Below, one piece after another: positions 32,810 to 41,626 of a stretch of DNA of 64,000 nucleotides. Source of the DNA: SICU01 sp964408235 (lineage in GTDB: Archaea > Nanobdellota > Nanobdellia > Pacearchaeales > GW2011-AR1); contig CAYOYN010000002.1 of the NCBI GenBank assembly GCA_964408235.1, positions 48,677 to 112,676 on the forward strand. The letters run 5' to 3'. Under the pieces are notes generated by a model. The model was not told the origin of the DNA. It was given only the letters and a program-made list of their open reading frames with translations, and did no database searches. The stretch's first letter is position 1; each line of letters begins with the position of its first letter. The translations under genes and the position numbers were made by a program.

Positions 32810-34225
32810 ATGGTAGATAACAAGGGTTTGACTGTTAAAAAGAATGAAAATTTTTCTGAATGGTTTACTGAAGTTGTCCAAAAAGCAGAATTAGCGGATT
32901 ACTCACCAGTTAGAGGTTTTATGATCATACGTCCTCGTGCATACGCTTTATGGGAAAATATTCAAGTAGACTTTAATAAAACTTTGAAAACTAAAGGGGT
33001 CTCAAATGCTTATTTTCCTTTACTCATTCCAGATTCTTTTTTTAAAAAAGAAGCTGAGCACGCAGAAGGGTTTGCACCTGAACTTGCATATATTGAACAG
33101 AAAGATGATGAGCAGAAACTAGCTATAAGGCCTACTAGCGAAACTATAATGTATGATTCTTACTCAAAATGGATTCGTTCTCATAGAGATTTACCTTTAA
33201 AGTTAAATCAGTGGTGTAATGTTTTAAGGTGGGAAGTTAAACAGACTAAACCCTTTGTACGTACTCGTGAATTTTTATGGCAGGAAGGACATTGCGCTTT
33301 TGCAACTAAAGATGAGGCAGAAAATAATATGGTTGAAATGATGGGGTCTTATCAACAACTAGTTGAAGATTTACTTGCTATTCCAGTTATTGTAGGGCGC
33401 AAATCTAAACTCGAGAAATTTGCCGGAGCTATAACTACTCTTACAATGGAAGCGATAATGCCTGACGGTAAAGCGTTACAAATGGGCACTTCTCATAATT
33501 TGGGACAAAATTTTGCAAAATCATTTAATGTAATGTTTAAAGATAAAAATGAAGAAGATCAATATGTTTGGCAAACTTCTTGGGGATTTTCTACTAGATT
33601 AATAGGTGCTTTAACAATGGTTCATGGAGATGATAAAGGATTAATTATTCCTCCAAAAGTTGCTACTAATAAAATTGTAATTGTGCCTATATTATTTGAG
33701 GATTCAAGAAGTAAGGTTCTTGAACATTGTAGGAACCTTGCAGATCATTTGAAAGAATATGGTGCCTTTGTTGATGAAAGTGATAAAAGTCCTGGTTGGA
33801 AATTTAGTGAATGGGAAATGAAAGGAATTCCATTACGCATTGAAATTGGACCTAAAGATCTTGAAAAGAAACAAGTTATTTTTGTTAGAAGGGACAATAA
33901 TAAGAAAGAAATTGTTGCTGACAAGGATATTTTGAATACTGTACAGAAAACTCTTGATGAAATTCAAAAAGATTTATATTTGAACGCTAGAAAGATGCTT
34001 GAAAGTAAAATGGATTCTGCGAGAGATGTTAAGCAGTTAATTAAGAAACTTGATGAAGGAAAGTTTGTAAAGGTCTTTATGATTGATGATAAAAAAGTTG
34101 AAGAAAAATTGAAAGAAGAAACCGGGGCAAATTCAAGAATAGTAGAAGAAGATAGTGCTGAAGGTGAATGTATAATTACAGGGAATAAAACTAAAACAGT
34201 GGCTTATGTTGCTAGGAATTATTAA
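32810..34225 (+). CDS. proS: Prolyl-tRNA synthetase, archaeal/eukaryotic type
   Basis: This class II synthetase charges tRNA-Pro. The 471-residue protein has the archaeal-type order: FSEWFTEVVQKAELADYSPV at the N-terminus, motif 2 with RWEVKQTKPFVRTREFLWQE, motif 3 with WGFSTRLIGALTMVHGDDKG, the anticodon-binding domain, and the extra C-terminal domain ending in VAYVARNY. The bacterial editing insertion is absent. The ATG at 32810 is chosen over a GTG at 32789, which sits on the promoter element. gatD starts five bases after the stop. Confidence 0.95.
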   Translation: MVDNKGLTVKKNENFSEWFTEVVQKAELADYSPVRGFMIIRPRAYALWENIQVDFNKTLKTKGVSNAYFPLLIPDSFFKKEAEHAEGFAPELAYIEQKDDEQKLAIRPTSETIMYDSYSKWIRSHRDLPLKLNQWCNVLRWEVKQTKPFVRTREFLWQEGHCAFATKDEAENNMVEMMGSYQQLVEDLLAIPVIVGRKSKLEKFAGAITTLTMEAIMPDGKALQMGTSHNLGQNFAKSFNVMFKDKNEEDQYVWQTSWGFSTRLIGALTMVHGDDKGLIIPPKVATNKIVIVPILFEDSRSKVLEHCRNLADHLKEYGAFVDESDKSPGWKFSEWEMKGIPLRIEIGPKDLEKKQVIFVRRDNNKKEIVADKDILNTVQKTLDEIQKDLYLNARKMLESKMDSARDVKQLIKKLDEGKFVKVFMIDDKKVEEKLKEETGANSRIVEEDSAEGECIITGNKTKTVAYVARNY

Positions 34226-34230
34226 TTTTT

Positions 34231-35505
34231 ATGGCTGAATTTAATTTTAATTTTGGAGATAGAGTTAAACTGCGACTTGCTCGCGAGGAAATTGAAGGGG
34301 TAGTTTTAGAGAGTTACGATAGTGGCGTTGTTCTTTTGAAATTGCATTCAGGATATAATATTGGGATTCCTAAAGAAAATATTTTAGATTGCGATGTTGT
34401 TGAAGAGTTTAAAGAGAAAATAAAAGGTGAAAAAGCTGTTATCTCTAAGTCTAATGATAAACCTTCTATTGGATTAGTTATAACTGGAGGGACTATTGCC
34501 GCTAAACTTGACTCTAGAACTGGTGGAGTCTCTTGGTTAACAGATGTTAATGAATTTGCTAAGTTTTATCCCAAGGTTTTTGAAAAAGCAAATGTGAAAA
34601 AAATCTCTGTTCCATTTATGGTTGCATCTGAAAACATGACTTCAGAGCACTGGATAACTATTGCAGAGTATGTTAAAGAAATGTTAAATGATTCAGAGAT
34701 AAAAGGAGTTATTGTAACTCATGGGACTGATACCTTGCATTATACTTCTTCTGCATTGAGTTTCTTTTTGAGAGATTTAAAAAAACCAGTTGTTCTTACT
34801 TTTTCTCAAAGAAGTATTGATAGGGCTTCTAGTGATGCTGAATTAAATTTAGAATGTGCAGTAGAAATGGCATTAAGTAATTGTGCAGAAGTTATGCTTG
34901 TTGGACATGCTACATTAAATGATGATTATTGCTTTGCTTTGCGTGGAACTAAGGTGCGTAAAATGCATTCTTCTAGAAGAGATGCTTTCAAATCAATCAA
35001 TTGCGAACCAATTGCTAAAGTATTTTCAAATAAAATTGAATTTTTATCTAATTATAATTCTCGTTCTGATGGACTAACAAAACTTGATGTTCAATATAGT
35101 AATAAGGTTGGATTAATTCATTATTATCCTGGACAGGATCCTAGCATATTAGATTATTATTTGGTTCAAGGCTACAAAGGAATAGTTATTGCAGCTACTG
35201 GTTTTGGCCATGTAGCTACAGGGGATGTAGATCACTCTTGGGCTCCTACTTTAAAGAGGTTGATTAAACAAGGAGTTACTGTTTGTTTTGCTCCTCAAAC
35301 TTTTTATGGAAGGCTTAATCCTAAAGTTTACTCTCCTGGAAGGGAACTTGAAAATCTTGGAGTAATATACTTAGATGATATGTTACCTGAAACTGCAATG
35401 GTTAAATTAGGGTGGGTTTTAGGACATAAAAATTGGAAAGGACTTGTTAGAGAGAAGATGCTTGAGAACATCTCTAGCGAATTTAGTGGAAATTTGACTG
35501 AATAG
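34231..35505 (+). CDS. gatD: Glu-tRNA(Gln) amidotransferase subunit D
   Basis: GatD is the glutaminase that releases ammonia for GatE, found only in archaea. The 424-residue protein has an N-terminal SH3-like domain (FGDRVKLRLAREEIEGVVLE). The L-asparaginase-type catalytic domain follows with VITGGTIAAKLDSRTGG, GVIVTHGTDTLHYTSSAL and LTFSQRSIDRASSDAELN, which hold the catalytic Thr residues, Asp and Arg/Lys region. It is probably co-transcribed with proS. GatE is 1.4 kb downstream, separated by a glycosyltransferase gene. Confidence 0.96.
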   Translation: MAEFNFNFGDRVKLRLAREEIEGVVLESYDSGVVLLKLHSGYNIGIPKENILDCDVVEEFKEKIKGEKAVISKSNDKPSIGLVITGGTIAAKLDSRTGGVSWLTDVNEFAKFYPKVFEKANVKKISVPFMVASENMTSEHWITIAEYVKEMLNDSEIKGVIVTHGTDTLHYTSSALSFFLRDLKKPVVLTFSQRSIDRASSDAELNLECAVEMALSNCAEVMLVGHATLNDDYCFALRGTKVRKMHSSRRDAFKSINCEPIAKVFSNKIEFLSNYNSRSDGLTKLDVQYSNKVGLIHYYPGQDPSILDYYLVQGYKGIVIAATGFGHVATGDVDHSWAPTLKRLIKQGVTVCFAPQTFYGRLNPKVYSPGRELENLGVIYLDDMLPETAMVKLGWVLGHKNWKGLVREKMLENISSEFSGNLTE

Positions 35506-35535
35506 TTGTAACTATTAAGAGGTTACAAATAGTAA

Positions 35536-35544
35536 GGTTTAAAA
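35536..35544 (+). promoter_or_regulatory. TATA-like box of the GT4 gene
   Basis: GTTTAAAAG lies 23-31 bases before ATG 35567 and ends directly before an in-frame GTG at 35546, which rules out the GTG as start of this transcript. Confidence 0.5.
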
Positions 35545-35566
35545 GGTGGCTTTAAGCTTATATTTT

Positions 35567-36910
35567 ATGAAAACTAAGAGAACTGTAGTACATAGTGTAC
35601 CTTATGAATTTCCTTTAGATAGGCATCTCTATGGGCAAACTTTTGTTATAGCAGACCATGTTAGGCACTCAGAAAATAATACTGCTGTTTTTACTCAATC
35701 CCCTTATAATCTAAATGATAGTAATTTTGGTAAGCTTCAAAGAAGAGTTGCCAGAGATAAATTAGGTACTGAACTTGTTTTTTCACAAGATTTAACAGTA
35801 CAACATCCAAAAAGAGCTTATGATGTTTCTAGAACCGCATTATTCCCATTTTTAGATGCGCGTGTTAATGAAGGCCCTGTTTCTTATGATGCCCATTATT
35901 TTAGAGATGGAAACTATCCTGAATTTGAACAAATAAAGCAAAGATTTGGAGATGACGTTGATTTTTTTGTTCATTTACACTGCTTGTCTACTCTTTTTTT
36001 GGGAGACCTTAATGTGTCTGAATTGACACATAGACAAAAAAAAGTTAGAGATAATTTGCTTAGAACAATGGATAAATATTCTCCTAAAATTATTGCGGTT
36101 TCAAATGCCGTAAGAGATTCTTTTTACCAACACGGCATATTACCTAATGGTAGTGTTGAGGTAGTTCATAACGGCGTAGAAACAGATTTGTATCGTAAGG
36201 CAAGTGATAAAGAAAAAGAAGATTTTCGTAGAGAGCTAGGAATAAATGCTTCAAGACTTGTTGGTTATGTTGGACGTATTGAAGATATCAAAGGCGCAGA
36301 TACGCTTTTAGGGATATTATCCAGGCATCCAGATTTAGGACAAGATGTGGGTTTTGTTATTGCTACAACTGATGGGAGAAAGGCTGGAGCTTTTCTTGAT
36401 AAGGTTAGAAGAGACCTACCTGAATTAGTAGAAGATAATAGGATTAAATTTTGTGTTGATGCTTCTAAATTAACTGCTGGTTTTTATAAGAGGGATAGTG
36501 AGGTTTGTCGATATTTCGATGGACTAGCTCAAAATCTTGGATTTGGAAAATCTTTCGGAGATGTTTTAACTCGTCCTCTTCATCCTCATTTGGATGTTTA
36601 TGTTCAACCTTCGAATAGTGAGGCTCTTGGTTTGTCAGTGGTCGAAGCTGGAATGAGCGAAGTTCCAGTTGTTGCTTCAGAAATAGGCGGAATTCCTGAA
36701 GTTGTTAATGTTAATGCTGGAACTTTAGTTCCAATAAAAGATCGTAAACGCGAGGATGTAGTTGATGATTTCACTTTCGCTATAAAACATCATCTTTCTA
36801 CTCAAACCAATCCTGTTGTTTCCGATAGCAACCGTACAAATCTCATAAGAAAGGGATTTGATGCTAGAACAATGGCTTCAAAGTTAGATGGCTTATACTC
36901 TAGAGATTAA
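35567..36910 (+). CDS. Glycosyltransferase family 4 (GT-B)
   Basis: The 447-residue protein has the GT-B fold. The donor-binding half is clear: VGRIEDIKGADTLL, then the long insert, then YVQPSNSEALGLSVVEAGMS with the E-x7-E motif and VPVVASEIGGIPEVV. The acceptor half has IIAVSNAVRDSF and VHNGVETDLY. It transfers a sugar from a nucleotide sugar to an unknown acceptor, possibly a lipid-linked glycan. It separates gatD from gatE but has its own TATA box. No membrane span is seen, so it is cytoplasmic or peripheral. Confidence 0.88.
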   Translation: MKTKRTVVHSVPYEFPLDRHLYGQTFVIADHVRHSENNTAVFTQSPYNLNDSNFGKLQRRVARDKLGTELVFSQDLTVQHPKRAYDVSRTALFPFLDARVNEGPVSYDAHYFRDGNYPEFEQIKQRFGDDVDFFVHLHCLSTLFLGDLNVSELTHRQKKVRDNLLRTMDKYSPKIIAVSNAVRDSFYQHGILPNGSVEVVHNGVETDLYRKASDKEKEDFRRELGINASRLVGYVGRIEDIKGADTLLGILSRHPDLGQDVGFVIATTDGRKAGAFLDKVRRDLPELVEDNRIKFCVDASKLTAGFYKRDSEVCRYFDGLAQNLGFGKSFGDVLTRPLHPHLDVYVQPSNSEALGLSVVEAGMSEVPVVASEIGGIPEVVNVNAGTLVPIKDRKREDVVDDFTFAIKHHLSTQTNPVVSDSNRTNLIRKGFDARTMASKLDGLYSRD

Positions 36911-36945
36911 GTAATCTTTAATAATAACGATTTTGTTTCTGAGTT

Positions 36946-38391
36946 ATGCATAAGTATAATGAATTAGGATTTAAGGCAGGGCTTGAAATACATCAACAGC
37001 TTGATACTCCAAAACTATTTTCTGGAGCTCCGTCATTTTTACGAAATGATGAACCTCATTATGTTATTTCAAGAAAGTTGCATGCTGTGGCTGGTGAAAG
37101 CGGAAATGTTGATGAAGCTGTAAAACATGAGTCTACTTTAGACAAGACCTTCTTTTATGAAGGATACAAAGATACTGTCTCTCTTGTTGAACTTGATGAA
37201 GAACCTGCTCATGCTGTAAACGAGGAGGCTTTGAATACGGCTCTTACTGTTGCACTTTTGCTTAATTGTGAAATTTATCCAGTTACTCAAGTTATGCGTA
37301 AAACTGTAATTGATGGAAGCAATACCTCTGGTTTTCAGAGAACAGTACTAATTGCACATGATGGAAAAATTGAAACCTCTTATGGAGATGTTCGTGTAGC
37401 AACTGTTTGCCTTGAAGAAGATTCGGCTCGTGTTATTTCCCGTACTAAGGAAAAAGTTGTTTATCGTTTAGATAGATTAGGAATTCCACTTATAGAAATT
37501 GCAACTTATCCTGATTTACATAATCCTGAACAAGTTAAAGAATGTGCATTGAAAATTGGAGAAATATTGCGTGCTTGTAAGGTTAAACGTGGACTTGGAA
37601 CAATAAGGCAAGACGTTAATATTTCTATTAAGGGACATGATAGGGTCGAAATAAAGGGATTTCAAGATCCTAAGATGATGATTAAAACAATTGACCTTGA
37701 AATTGATAGGCAACTTATTAATTTGAAAAACAAGAAAACTATTGGAGATGTTAGGAATGCAAAGGAAGATGGTACAAGTGAATTCTTACGTCCAATGCCT
37801 GGAGCAGATAGGATGTATCCAGAAACTGATTTGAGCTTGCTCAGGGTTGGAAAATTAAGGGTTGATAATTTGAAGAAGAGTTTGCCTAAACTTAAAACAG
37901 ATATACGAGCAGAACTTGAAAAGAAAGGAGTTAGTGAAGATTTGATTGAATTAGTTGTTGAAAATTCTGAACTACTTGATGAATTTGAAACTCTTCTTTT
38001 GATTTATCCTATGGATGCTAATTTAATTGCTAAAATGGTTACTTTGTGGAGAAATGAATTTGCTACAAAAAATAAAAAAACAATTTCTCAAATTAAAAAT
38101 ATTTTAAGTGAAGCAGTTTATGCAGAAGTTTTAAGGGAACTTGCAGATGAAAATATTGTTACAACTGACGTTAAACCAATTTTAATGAAAGTTCTTGAAG
38201 GTGTTGATTTGAAAGATGCTTTAAAAGTCGAGAAGATAGATGACAATGAAATTGAAAAAGAAATTAGAGAAATTATTAAGTCTAAACCTGGAATGAGGGC
38301 TAATGCTTATATGGGTTTACTTATGGCTAAGTTCAAAGGGAAGTTGGATGCTAAGAAGGCGATGGAATTAATAAATAGGGTTTTAGGTTAA
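36946..38391 (+). CDS. gatE: Glu-tRNA(Gln) amidotransferase subunit E without GAD insertion
   Basis: GatE binds Glu-tRNA-Gln, activates the Glu side chain and uses GatD ammonia. The 481-residue protein has the full catalytic cradle: LGFKAGLEIHQQLDTPKLF, VTQVMRKTVIDGSNTSGFQR, VCLEEDSAR, GIPLIEIATYPD and RQDVNISIKGHDRVEIKG. It then goes directly to EDGTSEFLRPMPGADRMYPE and the helical tail. The AspRS-like GAD domain, normally some 120 residues between these parts, is missing, which explains the length compared with the usual 600-plus residues. CTTTAATAAT near 36914-36924 is a possible TATA box. Confidence 0.94.
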   Translation: MHKYNELGFKAGLEIHQQLDTPKLFSGAPSFLRNDEPHYVISRKLHAVAGESGNVDEAVKHESTLDKTFFYEGYKDTVSLVELDEEPAHAVNEEALNTALTVALLLNCEIYPVTQVMRKTVIDGSNTSGFQRTVLIAHDGKIETSYGDVRVATVCLEEDSARVISRTKEKVVYRLDRLGIPLIEIATYPDLHNPEQVKECALKIGEILRACKVKRGLGTIRQDVNISIKGHDRVEIKGFQDPKMMIKTIDLEIDRQLINLKNKKTIGDVRNAKEDGTSEFLRPMPGADRMYPETDLSLLRVGKLRVDNLKKSLPKLKTDIRAELEKKGVSEDLIELVVENSELLDEFETLLLIYPMDANLIAKMVTLWRNEFATKNKKTISQIKNILSEAVYAEVLRELADENIVTTDVKPILMKVLEGVDLKDALKVEKIDDNEIEKEIREIIKSKPGMRANAYMGLLMAKFKGKLDAKKAMELINRVLG

Positions 38392-38421
38392 TTTTTTAAA
38401 TAGGGTTTTTATGTTTTTAAT

Positions 38422-39414
38422 ATGAGTTCTTTAAGAAATCTCTCTATAATTGGTGCTGGTAGTTATCTCCCTGAAACAGTTGTTAGAACAGAGCAGTTTG
38501 AAGGGGTCCCAATGTGGGCTTATGATAAAAAAGGGAATAGGGTAGGGAATTCAAGAGTTTTTACTGCTGAAAAACTATTGGATTTAACAGGGATTTATGA
38601 AAGAAGAAAAGCTAGAAATGATCAGTGGCCTTCTGATCTTGGATATATTGCTTCTTCAAGGGCTCTTGAAATGGCGGGAGTTTCTCCTGAAAGTCTTGAT
38701 GGAATAGTTGTTGCTACGGTAAGTGAAAGAGATAATTTTCCTTCTGCTGCAATAAAAATTCAAGAAAAACTTGGGGCAAGAAATGTTAGGGTCGCTTACG
38801 ACTTACAAAATGCTTGTGCAGGTTTTCCAACTGCATTAACTACTGCAAATGCTTTGTCCAGAGATTCAGATGGTAATTGGCTTGTTGTTGCTTCTGAGAC
38901 TTTAACCAGGGTAAATGATTACACTGATATTAATTCTCATTTATTCGGAGATGGTGCAGGCGCAGTTGTTCTTACTCCCAAAAAAGGAATAGGGCAGATA
39001 GTTAGAACATATTCAAGAAGTGAGCCTTTTGATGATAATAATCAGATGATTTTTAGGGATTCCAAGGCTAATTGTATAAGGATGCCAGACGGAGGTGCTG
39101 TTCTTAAAAAAGCAGTTGCTTCGATGGTAGATTCGGCAGTCCAACTTAAAGCGGAATGTGGATGGGACAGGGCTGATGTGTATATCCCTCATCAAGCTAA
39201 CGAAAGAATTATTGCCGGGGTTGAAAAGAAACTCTCAGGTGATGGGGCAATCGTTTATAGAAATATTTCCCAATATGGAAATATGTCTGCTGCTACATGC
39301 GCTGTTGCTTTAGATGAAGCAATTAGAGATGGAACGATAAAAAAAGGAAGTAGGGTAATAGTAACTTCTTTTGGAGCAGGACTTGTTACAAGCGCGGTTG
39401 CTATTCAATTTTGA
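38422..39414 (+). CDS. Beta-ketoacyl-ACP synthase III-like enzyme
   Basis: The 330-residue protein is a thiolase-fold condensing enzyme of the FabH/KAS III branch. It has DLTGIYERRKA near residue 55, the catalytic Cys in LQNACAGFPTAL, LFGDGAGAVVL, the catalytic His in IPHQANERI and the Asn in YGNMSAATCAV. This Cys-His-Asn triad with HQAN-x-R-I favours FabH over archaeal HMG-CoA synthase. The role is unclear in an archaeon with ether lipids; a specialised acyl condensation is inferred. It stands between gatE and aspS with its own TATA-like box (TTTTTAAATAG near 38393-38402). Confidence 0.85.
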   Translation: MSSLRNLSIIGAGSYLPETVVRTEQFEGVPMWAYDKKGNRVGNSRVFTAEKLLDLTGIYERRKARNDQWPSDLGYIASSRALEMAGVSPESLDGIVVATVSERDNFPSAAIKIQEKLGARNVRVAYDLQNACAGFPTALTTANALSRDSDGNWLVVASETLTRVNDYTDINSHLFGDGAGAVVLTPKKGIGQIVRTYSRSEPFDDNNQMIFRDSKANCIRMPDGGAVLKKAVASMVDSAVQLKAECGWDRADVYIPHQANERIIAGVEKKLSGDGAIVYRNISQYGNMSAATCAVALDEAIRDGTIKKGSRVIVTSFGAGLVTSAVAIQF

Positions 39415-39438
39415 TATTGAGGCACTTTAACATAATGC

Positions 39439-39447
39439 TTAAAAAAG
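39439..39447 (+). promoter_or_regulatory. TATA-like box of aspS
   Basis: CTTAAAAAA lies 20-28 bases before ATG 39467, supporting this start over a TTG at 39458. Confidence 0.45.
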
Positions 39448-39466
39448 CTGTTTTACTTTGAGAAAT

Positions 39467-40783
39467 ATGGATTATTGGAAACTTCTTAAAAATAGAAAAA
39501 TGGTTGATTCACTTACAGCTAAAGATAATGGTGAAAGCGTAGTTATAGCCGGATGGGTTTACGATCAACGTGATTTGGGTAAAATAAGATTTTTAGTATT
39601 GAGAGATATTAGCGGAGAGATACAAGTTATAGCTCATAAAGATAAAGCTCCTAAGGAAGTTTTTGATTTGATGCAAAAAGTTTCTAGGGAAAGCGTCATT
39701 TTGATCTCAGGGAAGGTTCAAAAGAGTGAGAAAGCAACTGGAGGGCGTGAATTAGTTGCAGAACACTTTGAAATATTAAGTCCTGCAGAATATCCACTAC
39801 CAATTGATGTGAGTGATTTTTCCAAGACTGAGTTGCCTAAGAGACTTGATTATCGATATGTTGATTTTCATAGGCGCAGGGCTCAGGCTATTTTCAAAAT
39901 ACAGAGTACAATTTCCACAGCCTTTAGAGAATTTTTTGTTAAAGAAGGTTTTCTTGAAATGCAACCTCCTTGCTTAATTGGAGTTGCTTCAGAAGGTGGG
40001 GCTGATGTTTTCAAAGTAAAATATTTTGAAAGAGAAGCTTGTTTGGCTCAAAGTCCTCAATTGTATAAGGAAATGGTTGCATGTTCTATGGAAAAAACTT
40101 TCATGATCACTCCTGTTTGGAGAGCTGAAAAACATAATACTATTAGGCACATCAATGAGATAAGGCAAATGGATATTGAATGCTCTTTTATGTCTCAAAT
40201 GGATGTTATGAAAATTGAGGAAGAATGTGTAAAGTATGTTGTTTCAGAAATTATCAAGAAAAATAAAAAGGAAATCGACTTACTTGGTTTAAAACTTAAA
40301 GTTCCTTCAGCTAAATATTTGACTTATGATGAAACTATTGCTTTGCTTAAGAAAAATGGAATTAAAATCTCAGTTGGAGATGATTTAAATCCTGAAGCTG
40401 AAAAGAAGCTTGGAGACCTTTATCCAGATACTTTGGTTTTTGTTCATTCATGGCCCTCTTCTTTGAAACCATTTTATATAATGCCTAAAGATGGAGATGC
40501 AGATTCTGATTATTCTGAAGGATTTGATTGTATTTATAGAGGTCTTGAAATAACTTCTGGAGGTCAGCGTATACATACTCCGGAATTATTGTTAAAGAGG
40601 ATAAAGCATAAGGGTATGAAAACAGATGGTTTGATGGATTATGTTAATTCCTTCAAATATGGTGCTCCACCTCACTCCGGTTGGAGTATAGGTCTTGAGA
40701 GATTTACTATGCTTGTTTGTGAATTAGATAATGTTCGTGAAGCGACAATGTTCCCTAGGGATAGAGACAGATTAACACCTTGA
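39467..40783 (+). CDS. aspS: Aspartyl-tRNA synthetase, archaeal type
   Basis: This class IIb synthetase charges tRNA-Asp and, in organisms with GatCAB and no AsnRS, also tRNA-Asn. The 438-residue protein has the OB-fold anticodon domain (VVIAGWVYDQRDLGKIRFLV) and a catalytic domain with LDYRYVDFHRRRAQAIFKIQ, AQSPQLYKEMV, WRAEKHNTIRHINE and GLERFTMLVCELDNVREATM. By eye, positions 26 and 85 of the Thermococcus enzyme, which decide Asp/Asn discrimination, are Tyr (GWVY) and Thr (KATGG) here, neither being the discriminating Trp/Lys pair. The GatC candidate follows after six bases. Confidence 0.95.
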   Translation: MDYWKLLKNRKMVDSLTAKDNGESVVIAGWVYDQRDLGKIRFLVLRDISGEIQVIAHKDKAPKEVFDLMQKVSRESVILISGKVQKSEKATGGRELVAEHFEILSPAEYPLPIDVSDFSKTELPKRLDYRYVDFHRRRAQAIFKIQSTISTAFREFFVKEGFLEMQPPCLIGVASEGGADVFKVKYFEREACLAQSPQLYKEMVACSMEKTFMITPVWRAEKHNTIRHINEIRQMDIECSFMSQMDVMKIEEECVKYVVSEIIKKNKKEIDLLGLKLKVPSAKYLTYDETIALLKKNGIKISVGDDLNPEAEKKLGDLYPDTLVFVHSWPSSLKPFYIMPKDGDADSDYSEGFDCIYRGLEITSGGQRIHTPELLLKRIKHKGMKTDGLMDYVNSFKYGAPPHSGWSIGLERFTMLVCELDNVREATMFPRDRDRLTP

Positions 40784-40789
40784 TATTAA

Positions 40790-41008
40790 ATGGAAGAAAA
40801 AATAAAATCTGAAGCAAGAAAATTACTTGATAAATTTGGAAAAGATTTGAAAAATGTTAAAATTTCTAATACAGCTAGATCTTTTGGAAAGTTGAGGGAA
40901 GAAGAAAAAGGGTTTGAATGTGATAGCTCTTTTAAAACAATAATGTTTAAAAATGCGAAACACAAGAATGATTTATACCTTTTGTTAGAAAAAGGTTCTT
41001 GGAATTAA
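40790..41008 (+). CDS. GatC-like small protein
   Basis: The 72-residue protein begins with an amphipathic helix (EEKIKSEARKLLDKFGKDLK). It ends with FKTIMFKNAKHKNDLYLLLE and KGSW, which resembles the C-terminal GatC pattern (L-x-N-A-P ... F-x-V-P-K) that clamps GatA to GatB. Location supports this: six bases after aspS and upstream of gatA. The N-terminal half does not match bacterial GatC well, so the call is provisional. If wrong, it is an unknown small archaeal protein. The peroxiredoxin gene starts one base after its stop. Confidence 0.5.
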   Translation: MEEKIKSEARKLLDKFGKDLKNVKISNTARSFGKLREEEKGFECDSSFKTIMFKNAKHKNDLYLLLEKGSWN

Positions 41009-41009
41009 T

Positions 41010-41618
41010 ATGCAACAAAATAATCATAACTCAGCACTTAATGTTTCTACTCTTGTTGGTAAGAAAGCCCCAGATTTTATTGCTCACGCTTATCATCAAA
41101 ATAAATTCAAAGATATTAGGCTTAGTAGCTTGAAGGGTAAATGGGTTATTCTTGCTTTTTATCCTGGAGACTTTACATTCGTATGTCCTACTGAACTGTC
41201 TAGGTTTGCTGATTTGTATGGGGACTTCAAAAAAGTTAATGCTGAAGTTTTAAGCGTGAGTACAGATAGTGAGCATGTTCATAAAGCATGGGCTGATCAA
41301 TCTGCTTCAATAAAGAAGATACAATATCCTATGCTTGCAGATAGCTCTGGAAAAATTGCTAAGATGTACGGAGTTTACATTTCTGAAGGAGTAGATGAAG
41401 GTCGCTCTCTAAGGGCTACATTCATAATTGATCCGGATGGAGTTGTTAGAAGCGCGGATGTGCATGATAATTCTATCGGTAGAAGTGTTAAAGAAGTCTT
41501 AAGAAAGTTACAGGCTGCTAATTATGTTAGGACGCATGGTGGGGAAGTTTGTCCTGTTGAATGGGAAGCTGGAAGTAAGACTCTAAAACCTGGAATTGGA
41601 TTAGTTGGAAAGATTTAA
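41010..41618 (+). CDS. 2-Cys peroxiredoxin (AhpC/Prx1 type)
   Basis: This enzyme reduces hydrogen peroxide and organic peroxides. The 202-residue protein has the peroxidatic Cys in FYPGDFTFVCPTELSRF and the resolving Cys in THGGEVCPVEWEAG, spaced as in typical 2-Cys enzymes. The DSEHVHKAWAD helix is also typical. It starts one base after the GatC-like gene and is followed nine bases later by a cupin gene, so aspS, the GatC candidate, peroxiredoxin and cupin may be one operon. The reductant is not encoded nearby. Confidence 0.95.
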   Translation: MQQNNHNSALNVSTLVGKKAPDFIAHAYHQNKFKDIRLSSLKGKWVILAFYPGDFTFVCPTELSRFADLYGDFKKVNAEVLSVSTDSEHVHKAWADQSASIKKIQYPMLADSSGKIAKMYGVYISEGVDEGRSLRATFIIDPDGVVRSADVHDNSIGRSVKEVLRKLQAANYVRTHGGEVCPVEWEAGSKTLKPGIGLVGKI

Positions 41619-41626
41619 TCATATTT

